From assembly GCA_016871015.1 (NCBI GenBank), contig VFZX01000026.1, positions 1-38,202 on the forward strand: DNA of 38,202 nt, given 5' to 3'. Source of the DNA: Acidobacteriota bacterium. Its GTDB lineage: Bacteria; Acidobacteriota; Terriglobia; Bryobacterales; Bryobacteraceae. The notes under the pieces were generated by a model that did not search any database, was not told the DNA's origin, and saw nothing but the letters and a program-made list of their open reading frames with translations. The position numbers and the translations under genes are program-made. Positions within the stretch are counted from its first letter, which is position 1, and each line of letters starts with the position of its first letter. Below, in pieces: positions 32,392-38,202 of this stretch.

Positions 32392-33668
32392 ACCTTGGGC
32401 AGGGACCAGGGCGCACGGTAGGTGCGGCTCAACAGCTTGTTCGCCTCGTCGTCCCCGATGAACCGCTCCGCGACGCCATCGAACTTGAGCTTGCGGTCCA
32501 TGCGCCAGGCGATGTTGCCCAGGTGGGTCATCGACGAGGCCACGTGTCCGATCGCGATGTCACAATTGGGACGCCGGCGGTTGCGGATCGCATCGGTGAA
32601 ATCGCGCTTGTGGGCCGGGTCGTGCTGGTCGTTGCCGGACTGCGTGCCATGGGGGAGCGGCTCTCCTTTGGGTCCGAACGCGCGCCAACCGGTGTTGCCG
32701 ATGACCACGTGTCCCTGGTCGCCGTAGACCGCGCCGCCTTCCTCCTCGCCTTCCATCTTGCTTCCGGTCCAGATGCGCATCTCGTAGTTGAGGATCGCGC
32801 CCGGATATTCCCAGTTGACCATCAGGTTGTCGGGGAACTCCTGGGCGTCGTCGAAGTAGTGCTTGCCGCCGGCGGCAGAGACGGCGGTGGGCCAGTCCGG
32901 CAGACGCTTGCCCATGCCGGTGAAGGCAGCCTCGAGCGCGCGGCGCGCATAGTCGATGCGGTGGACACCGTCGTTGCCCAGGTCGCCTGTGCCGTAGTCG
33001 AAAAACCAGCGCCAGTTGGAATGGAACCGCATGGGGTTGAACGGGCGCTTGGGGGCGGGTCCGAGCCACATGTCGTAGTCGACTCCAGCGGGCGGATCGG
33101 AGTCCGGCGGACGGCCGATCGATTTCTGCCGCGCCGTCTCCCAGCCACGCGCGAAAGCCACCTTGCCAAGCGCGCCGGAGCGGATGTATTCGAGCGCCTC
33201 GGCGAAGTGGCGTCCGCTGCGGGACTGGATTCCTACCTGCACCACGCGCCCGTGTTTGCGCGCGGCTTCGAGCATCACCTGTCCTTCACGGACGTTGTGG
33301 CTGCACGGCTTTTCGACGTAGACGTGCTTGCCCGCCTGGCAGGCGAGAATCGTAGGGATGGCGTGCCAGTGGTCCGGCGTGCCCACCACCAGCGCGTCGA
33401 TCGATTTGTCGTCGAGCACGCGCCGGAAATCGCGCTCCGTCCGGGGCGCCTTGCCCTTGGCGGCCGTGACGTCCGTGACCGCCTTTGCGAACTGGTTTTC
33501 GTCGACGTCGATGAGAGTGGCGATGTCGATGTCTGGCATGGCCGCGAATCCGCGGACCAGGTGTCCCGCGCGGCCGCGGACGCCCATGCAGGCGATGGTG
33601 ATTTTCTCGTTGGCGCTGGCTTTTCCGAAGTAGAGCGCGGGTGCGGCGATCAGGGTCCGGCGTGTCAT
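32388..33668 (-). CDS. Gfo/Idh/MocA family oxidoreductase, exported
   Basis: 426 residues from ATG 33668 (GTG one codon upstream is possible). The N-terminus MTRRTLIAAPALYFGKASA is a short signal, possibly Tat-dependent (RR). NAD(P) motif CMGVRGRAGH, VEKPCSHN with the family Lys, and the GNDGVHRIDYARR region in the C-terminal domain. It resembles the gene at 18879-20135 in architecture but differs in detail, so the two are paralogues or separate acquisitions. It probably acts on a sugar derivative. It leads into DUF3108 and SGNH genes. Confidence 0.9.
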   Translation of the reverse strand: MTRRTLIAAPALYFGKASANEKITIACMGVRGRAGHLVRGFAAMPDIDIATLIDVDENQFAKAVTDVTAAKGKAPRTERDFRRVLDDKSIDALVVGTPDHWHAIPTILACQAGKHVYVEKPCSHNVREGQVMLEAARKHGRVVQVGIQSRSGRHFAEALEYIRSGALGKVAFARGWETARQKSIGRPPDSDPPAGVDYDMWLGPAPKRPFNPMRFHSNWRWFFDYGTGDLGNDGVHRIDYARRALEAAFTGMGKRLPDWPTAVSAAGGKHYFDDAQEFPDNLMVNWEYPGAILNYEMRIWTGSKMEGEEEGGAVYGDQGHVVIGNTGWRAFGPKGEPLPHGTQSGNDQHDPAHKRDFTDAIRNRRRPNCDIAIGHVASSMTHLGNIAWRMDRKLKFDGVAERFIGDDEANKLLSRTYRAPWSLPKV

Positions 33669-33689
33669 CACCGGTATCCTACCATACCG

Positions 33690-34199
33690 CTAGCGAGCGG
33701 CCAGATCCGCCTGGAACATGCGGCGGGCGGCGGTGTACTCTTCGGGCAGCATCGGACCCAGATTCTCCATTCCGATGGCTGCCTTGTGCTCGGCTTCAAA
33801 CGTCGACCGGATGGAGGCGAAGGTCATCTCCGCGGCCGCCAGTAGCTCCGGCGTGTACCGGTCCCCGGCGTCGATCAGTTGATTCAGCCGGTTCAGCAAG
33901 TCGCGCGCGGGCGCGATGCGTCCGGCGCCGCCTTCGAGGACTCCCTGGTGCCGCGAGAGGGTTACGTGGGGACCAAACTCCAGGGCGACGCGCTCCCACC
34001 GGTCGAGGATCATGACCGCGCCGTAGCGCTGCTGGTCCAATTGCATTTCGAAGAGAAACGCGGCTCCCTTGGGCCGTGATTCGAGCCGGGCGAGCGCCTG
34101 GGCGGTCCCGTCGAGCGAGTTCCAGAGTGAATCGACGAACGCGCTGACGCAGCCCATAAACTCGGGCTCAGATAGGCCCGGCATGCGGAGAATCCGCAT
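33690..34199 (-). CDS. Protein of unknown function
   Basis: 169 residues, family not recognised. It is predicted mostly helical (LDRWERVALEFGPHV, PARDLLNRLNQLIDAG, TFASIRSTFEAEHKAAIG), with no signal peptide or TM. ATG 34199 lies 3 bp after the small lipoprotein stop, and the MocA gene follows 21 bp on, so it is part of the same operon. Confidence 0.72.
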   Translation of the reverse strand: MRILRMPGLSEPEFMGCVSAFVDSLWNSLDGTAQALARLESRPKGAAFLFEMQLDQQRYGAVMILDRWERVALEFGPHVTLSRHQGVLEGGAGRIAPARDLLNRLNQLIDAGDRYTPELLAAAEMTFASIRSTFEAEHKAAIGMENLGPMLPEEYTAARRMFQADLAAR

Positions 34200-34202
34200 G
34201 GA

Positions 34203-34313
34203 TCAGTTGGTGCGCTGGGGCGCGGGCGGGACCGGGGTCTTGACGGTGTTCTTCTCGGCGCAGGCGGAGAGGAGCGTGGCCAACAGGATCAGGGAGGCGG
34301 ACAGGGGGCGCAT
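34203..34313 (-). CDS. Small lipoprotein, 36 residues
   Basis: A short gene at the head of the minus-strand run. ATG 34313 is followed by a lipoprotein signal, RPLSASLILLATLLSAC, with lipobox LSAC and Cys18 as the lipidated residue. The remaining 18 residues are Lys/Pro-rich and end PPAPQRTN. TATACT lies 7 nt before the start. Its stop is 3 bp from the next start. A lipidated tail this short could be an anchor or a leader-like small protein. Confidence 0.7.
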   Translation of the reverse strand: MRPLSASLILLATLLSACAEKNTVKTPVPPAPQRTN

Positions 34314-34340
34314 CGAGCCCAGTATAGCGGCTGCGGGCGA

Positions 34341-34346
34341 TACAAT
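34341..34346 (+). promoter_or_regulatory. Possible -10 element of the beta-helix gene
   Basis: TACAAT ends 12 nt before ATG 34359; the divergent lipoprotein gene has TATACT on the opposite strand at 34321-34326. No clear -35 for either. Confidence 0.35.
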
Positions 34347-34358
34347 GAGAGTCCTCCC

Positions 34359-36299
34359 ATGCGCATCCAACTGCTATCCGTTTGCCTGGCCGCGCAGGCG
34401 CTGCTGGCCCAGAACGCCACTACGCCCGGCCGCTTCCATGTCGAGCATCCAACGCTGCTCAATCTCGGTTTTGAATGGCCGATTTCCGGCGACGCCAACC
34501 GGAACGCGACGGTCGCCGTACAGTTCCGCAAGGTGGGCGACAGCGCCTGGAAAGACGCGCTCCCGCTGGTCCGGATGGGCGGGGAAAAGGTCTACCGGCG
34601 GCGGGAGAACCTCGACTACACCGTGCCGGACGGGTTCGCGGGCAGCATCCTGAATCTGCAGCCGGGCACGGAGTACGAGTGCCAGTTCAAGATGTCGGAC
34701 CCCGATGGAGTCAACGGCCAGGGGTCGCACACGGTGAAGGTCCGCACGCGGACTGAGCCGCAGCCCTCGCGCGAGGGCCGCGTCCTGCACGTGTATCCGC
34801 CGGGGCACGAGGGCCAACGCATCGAGCCGAGCTTCACCGGAATCCTGCAGGCGTATTACGGCGCCGGACTCGGCGACTGGAGCGTGGTGTGGGAGCGGCG
34901 CGCGCGGGCGGGTGACACGCTGCTGGTGCACGCCGGACTCTACAAGCCCGAGCGGCTGAACTACGTGGATCCGATGATGGCGCCGTTCGACGGGTCGATG
35001 TCGCTGACGCTCAAGGGCACGGCTGAGCGTCCCATCACGATCAAGGCGGCGGGCGACGGCGAAGTGGTGTTCGACGGCGCGGGCAACCATCGCCTGTTCG
35101 ACGTGATGGCGTCCAAGTATCACATCTTCGACGGACTCACGTTCCGCAACACCGACATCGCGATCTTCGCGGGCCAAAAGGAAGTCCTCGGCGCGGTGGG
35201 GCTCGCGGTGAAGAACTGCCGTTTTGAAGACGTCGGTTTCGGCGTCTGGACTGAGCATGCCGAGTCAGCCGATTTCTATATCGCCGACAACATGTTCCTC
35301 GGGCGCGAGGACCGCATGCGGCTCATTGGCTGGACCTACCCGGGAATCATGACCGCCGGCATCTACGGATCGCACGGGCTCAAGAGCTACTACGCGGTGA
35401 AGGTGTACGGTCCCGGCCACGTGATCGCCCACAATTCGGTGGCCTACTTCCACGATGGGATCTCGATCTCGACGTACGGAACTCCGGAGAAGGATCCGGA
35501 CAAGCGCGCCTCCTCGATCGACATCTACAACAACGACATGCACATGTTCAACGACGATTTCGTCGAGACCGACGGCGGGGTCCACAACATCCGCGTGTTC
35601 AACAACCGGGGCGTGAACGCGGCGCACGGCGGTTACAGCTCACAGCCGGTCTTCGGGGGCCCGGTCTACTTCCATCACAACCTGCTGTATCACGTTCCCA
35701 GCGGCGTGGCGTTCAAGTTTAGCGCCAAGCCCGCCGGACTGTTCGTCTACCACAACACGATCATCGGCGAGCACGTGATCCGGGACCCATCGACCAATGT
35801 CCACTACCGGAACAACCTGTTCATGGGGCGCGGGACCGCGGACCGCGGAGTCGCCGCGTGGGCCAACGCCACCAGCGCCTATAGCAGCGACTATAACGGA
35901 TTCCGGCCGAATCCCGGTGTCGCGGCGCAGTACATGTGGCTCGCGCCCAAGCCTGGCGGGACCGCCTACGAGCCGCAGCCGGAAGAATGGAAGAGCTTCC
36001 GCACGCTGGCTGAGTTCCGGTCCGGCACGGGCCAGGAGGCGCACGGCCGTGAAGTGGACTTTGACATCTTCGAGAGCATGCGTCCGCCGGATCCAGCCAT
36101 GCGGCACGCCGTGTATCATGCGATGGACCTGAATTTCCGGATCAAGGCGGGCAGCAAGGCAGTGGATGCGGGCGTTGCGATTCCAACGGTGAACGACGGA
36201 TTCGTGGGCGCGGCGCCGGATCTCGGCGCGATCGAGGTGGGGAAGCCGGAGCCGCATTATGGTCCCCGGTGGCTCAAGTGGAAGCCGTTCTACCGGTAG
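34359..36299 (+). CDS. Secreted right-handed parallel beta-helix protein
   Basis: 646 residues with a signal peptide (MRIQLLSVCLAAQALLAQ). Residues ~20-130 look like a fibronectin type III-like domain (AVQFRKVGDSAWKDALP, LNLQPGTEYECQFKM). From ~170 on, repeated coil motifs (NTDIAIFAGQ, VKNCRFEDVGFGVWTEHAES, FYIADNMFLG, VHNIRVFNNRG, GLFVYHNTIIGEH, VHYRNNLFMGRG) form a pectate-lyase-like beta-helix. The C-terminus ends in a GAAPDLGAIEVG motif typical of such exported proteins. Possible polysaccharide lyase or binding protein, substrate unknown. The methyltransferase gene follows 10 bp downstream. Confidence 0.88.
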   Translation: MRIQLLSVCLAAQALLAQNATTPGRFHVEHPTLLNLGFEWPISGDANRNATVAVQFRKVGDSAWKDALPLVRMGGEKVYRRRENLDYTVPDGFAGSILNLQPGTEYECQFKMSDPDGVNGQGSHTVKVRTRTEPQPSREGRVLHVYPPGHEGQRIEPSFTGILQAYYGAGLGDWSVVWERRARAGDTLLVHAGLYKPERLNYVDPMMAPFDGSMSLTLKGTAERPITIKAAGDGEVVFDGAGNHRLFDVMASKYHIFDGLTFRNTDIAIFAGQKEVLGAVGLAVKNCRFEDVGFGVWTEHAESADFYIADNMFLGREDRMRLIGWTYPGIMTAGIYGSHGLKSYYAVKVYGPGHVIAHNSVAYFHDGISISTYGTPEKDPDKRASSIDIYNNDMHMFNDDFVETDGGVHNIRVFNNRGVNAAHGGYSSQPVFGGPVYFHHNLLYHVPSGVAFKFSAKPAGLFVYHNTIIGEHVIRDPSTNVHYRNNLFMGRGTADRGVAAWANATSAYSSDYNGFRPNPGVAAQYMWLAPKPGGTAYEPQPEEWKSFRTLAEFRSGTGQEAHGREVDFDIFESMRPPDPAMRHAVYHAMDLNFRIKAGSKAVDAGVAIPTVNDGFVGAAPDLGAIEVGKPEPHYGPRWLKWKPFYR

Positions 36300-36309
36300 A
36301 CTCCGCGCA

Positions 36310-37143
36310 GTGAAATGCCCGTTGTGCGGCGGAGCCTCGGCTGTCCGGTTTGAGGCGCACGGATATCCGGTGTTGCGATGCCAGGCGTGTGGCCACGAGT
36401 TCGCGGGACTGAGCCAGACCGAGGGGCATGTCGAGCGCACGTATAGCGGCAGCTATTTCCATGGCGGCGCGGCGGGCTATGCGGATTATCTGGCCGAAGC
36501 GGGGATCCTGCGCGATCACGGGCGGCGCTACGCGCGTCTGATCCGCCCGTGGCGGGGTCCGGGCCGGATGCTGGATGTTGGCGCGGCGGCGGGCTTCATC
36601 CTGCGCGGGTTCGCGGATGAGGGCTGGACCGGAATTGGTGTCGAGCCGAACGCGGTCATGGCGCGGCACGGCCGGGAGCAATTGGGGATCGACGTGCGGC
36701 AGGGGACGCTTGAGTCGTGCGGGGAGCTGGGCCAGTTCGATCTGGTGTCGATGATCCAGGTGATAGCGCATTTTGCGGATCCGGTGGCGGCGCTGGGGGC
36801 GGCGGCGCGGCTGACTCGTCCGGGGGGATACTGGCTGATCGAGACGTGGAACCGGGCGAGTTGGACGGCGCGGATGTTTGGGAAGAACTGGCACGAGTAT
36901 AGTCCGCCGAGCGTGTTGCACTGGTTCACCCCGGGGAGCCTGGAGCAGGCGGCGGCGCGGTTCGGGATGAGGCGGGTGGCGGGGGGGCGGCCGGGTAAGT
37001 GGATCGCGGGGGGACATGCGGTGTCGCTGTTGAAGCACAAGTCGCGCGTCTTGGGGTCGGTGGCGGAGCGGCTGGTTCCGGATAGGCTGGCGATTCCGTA
37101 TCCGGCGGAGGATTTGTTTTGGATGCTGCTGCGTCAGGGTTGA
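36310..37143 (+). CDS. SAM-dependent methyltransferase with N-terminal zinc ribbon
   Basis: 277 residues, start taken as GTG 36310 because the protein then begins with the zinc ribbon (V)KCPLCGG; an in-frame ATG upstream at 36259 is inside the previous gene. Cys3-Cys6 and Cys24-Cys27 (LRCQACGHE) form the ribbon. The class I methyltransferase motif I is MLDVGAAAGFIL (87-98), with IGVEPNAVMA as motif II and LVSMIQVIAHFADP as motif IV. Known relatives with this arrangement modify sugars or lipids; substrate unknown. Confidence 0.9.
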   Translation: MKCPLCGGASAVRFEAHGYPVLRCQACGHEFAGLSQTEGHVERTYSGSYFHGGAAGYADYLAEAGILRDHGRRYARLIRPWRGPGRMLDVGAAAGFILRGFADEGWTGIGVEPNAVMARHGREQLGIDVRQGTLESCGELGQFDLVSMIQVIAHFADPVAALGAAARLTRPGGYWLIETWNRASWTARMFGKNWHEYSPPSVLHWFTPGSLEQAAARFGMRRVAGGRPGKWIAGGHAVSLLKHKSRVLGSVAERLVPDRLAIPYPAEDLFWMLLRQG

Positions 37144-37443
37144 GAGAGTGGCGTCAACGGATCCCCCGCCGCTTCAGCCTACGAAAAATCGCTCGCAACC
37201 TGACATGTCTCAAACAGCCACTCTGAGACCGCCTGGCGATACGCCCGCTGCCTCTCCCACTGGCTATCGAGCGCTTCGTCCTCTCTCCTGCGATGATTCC
37301 GGCGCTACGACGCGCGGGTGATCGCGTTGCCCGCGCCACACCAGCCCCGATTTTGCTCCTGACGAAAAAATCTTGCGGGAAATTCCGGCCTGACACGCTA
37401 TTGAAGGCAGAACGACTCGAAATCTCGATCCAGGAGCAACAAC
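37144..37443. other. Intergenic region with no recognised gene
   Basis: 300 bp between the methyltransferase and the secreted protein. A minus-strand open frame of 80 codons (37154-37396) is Arg/Ser-rich with no domain and is probably not coding. Base composition falls near the right end (run of A at 37365-37370). No strong hairpin or promoter with both boxes was found. Confidence 0.4.
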
Positions 37444-38058
37444 ATGCACAGGTTCATTCTCACTCTTGGTCTGGCGGCCGGGGCGCTGGCGACAGCGGCT
37501 GAGCCGGGTTATCTGGAGATCAGCTTTTATCAGGTCCGGGCGGGCAAGGCTGGCGCCCGCACCGCGCAACTGAAGAAAACGGGCGCGCTGCTGGATCAGT
37601 CCGGCGCCGCTCCCGGGACCAGAAGCGTTCGAATGGTCCGCCGGTATCCGATTGGCGCGGAACACGGCGACAACGACCTTTCGCTCACCTTCCGGGATGA
37701 GCCGCGCGAACTCGATCCGGCCAAGGGGGACCCGGCGCGTTCGCTGGCTGCCCTCTTGAAGTCAACTGGCCAAAATTATGACCAGTATTTCGCCGAGATG
37801 AACGCCATCTGGGACACGGGCGCGGAAAAGGGCTGGCTGGTCTATGAACTCCCCTTCCCGACGAGCGAGGCGGACTCCGACTTCTTGCGGGTACACGTGT
37901 TCAAAGATTCAAAGTCCGCCCAAAAGCTCTTCCGGGGTTTGCCGGATTTGCTTGGCCCGCAGGCGTTCGCCAGCTATCTTGATCTGATTCGCGGCGCAAC
38001 CGCATTTACCCAGATCGAAATCTATCATGTCGAAAAGGTAAGAGCACCTAAATTTTGA
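37444..38058 (+). CDS. Secreted protein of unknown function
   Basis: 204 residues with a signal peptide (MHRFILTLGLAAGALATAAE). AGGAG is placed 8 nt before ATG 37444, the clearest ribosome site in this part. The body may be an alpha/beta sandwich of dimeric barrel type: LEISFYQVRAGKAGA near the N-terminus and a similar FTQIEIYHVEKV at the C-terminus suggest two related halves. No catalytic motif is recognised. Confidence 0.8.
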   Translation: MHRFILTLGLAAGALATAAEPGYLEISFYQVRAGKAGARTAQLKKTGALLDQSGAAPGTRSVRMVRRYPIGAEHGDNDLSLTFRDEPRELDPAKGDPARSLAALLKSTGQNYDQYFAEMNAIWDTGAEKGWLVYELPFPTSEADSDFLRVHVFKDSKSAQKLFRGLPDLLGPQAFASYLDLIRGATAFTQIEIYHVEKVRAPKF

Positions 38059-38079
38059 AACACTCAAAGGAGCAATAGC

Positions 38080-38124
38080 ATGTCATTGAACGGAAAATGC
38101 CTCCTCAGCAAAATCTGTGGGTAG
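38080..38124 (+). CDS. Very short ORF after a strong ribosome site, perhaps a truncated gene
   Basis: AAAGGAG lies 8 nt before an ATG that opens only 14 codons (MSLNGKCLLSKICG) before TAG. The gap to the preceding gene is about 20 bp, as in an operon. It may be the 5' end of a gene broken by a frameshift or insertion beyond 38124, or a small peptide. Nothing recognisable follows to the window edge. Confidence 0.35.
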   Translation: MSLNGKCLLSKICG

Positions 38125-38202
38125 CTGGCGGCTCGGGTAGGCAGCCAAGGTTGTGATAAAGCGAGAGTTCCATGACGCGGTAAGTGCGCAGGCCATAGGA
38201 TC

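Noticed and set aside
32286-33845. 519-codon plus-strand open frame
   Set aside because: Antisense to the MocA gene, which has clear family motifs; a shadow.
37154-37396. Minus-strand 80-codon ORF
   Set aside because: Arg/Ser-rich, no ribosome site and no domain; likely chance in GC-rich DNA.
38125-38202. Group II intron or IS end at the right edge
   Set aside because: A GTGCG string is present, but there is no domain V, transposase or terminal repeat in view.

Overview
The window is about 38 kb of GC-rich, very densely packed bacterial DNA. Gene content points to Acidobacteriota, most likely the Bryobacterales/Solibacter side. The clues are a PadR regulator coupled to a fused MacB/FtsX-type permease of about 886 residues, two exported Gfo/Idh/MocA oxidoreductases (one with a twin-arginine-like N-terminus), a cytochrome c plus copper-monooxygenase-like protein, and many secreted proteins of unknown family. 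This is an inference from gene families; no rRNA or other phylogenetic marker is present. I saw no tRNA, rRNA, CRISPR array or transposase.

Layout. 1-2514 (minus): a P-loop ATPase followed by an overlapping, edge-truncated TPR protein whose repeats are nearly identical 138-bp units, resembling NTP-dependent conflict (STAND-like) systems. 2567-4930 (plus): an exported TPR-CHAT protease-like protein, overlapping tail to tail with an ECF sigma/anti-sigma pair. That pair ends a minus-strand run (8455-4914) of radical SAM enzyme, secreted DUF4412-like protein, Cys-rich secreted protein, sigma and anti-sigma. 8815-11845: a consensus promoter, PadR and the permease. 11981-17142: an HD-GYP/GAF/GGDEF c-di-GMP protein, the cytochrome/copper protein and diaminopimelate decarboxylase. 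17145-20135 (minus): an unknown protein, a bactofilin-like beta-helix protein, an unusual inverted-repeat structure and a MocA-type oxidoreductase, divergent from an SMP-30-like lactonase.

21043-23614 is a regulatory island: a 63-residue protein that is only a histidine-kinase DHp (HisKA) domain, a sigma-54 response regulator, a divergent HU/IHF-like protein and a NarL-type response regulator. No catalytic kinase domain accompanies them. 23611-24929 (minus) holds a HAD phosphatase and a LON-domain protein. 24950-29510 (plus) is a tight housekeeping run: SDR, shikimate kinase, glycerate 2-kinase, 3-methyladenine glycosylase I, DsbA-like thioredoxin and SDR. 34313-29529 (minus) is a six-gene run: tiny lipoprotein, unknown, MocA oxidoreductase, DUF3108, SGNH hydrolase and unknown exported protein. 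34359-38058 (plus) holds a secreted beta-helix protein, a zinc-ribbon methyltransferase and another secreted protein. The right edge ends in a short ORF with a strong ribosome site.

Throughout, genes overlap at ATGA/TTGA junctions or share stop codons tail to tail. Several transcription-unit heads carry a -10-like hexamer only 6-13 nt before the start codon, suggesting frequent leaderless or near-leaderless transcripts. The best candidates for something undescribed are the ATPase/TPR cassette at the left edge and the stand-alone DHp protein with its regulatory neighbours.
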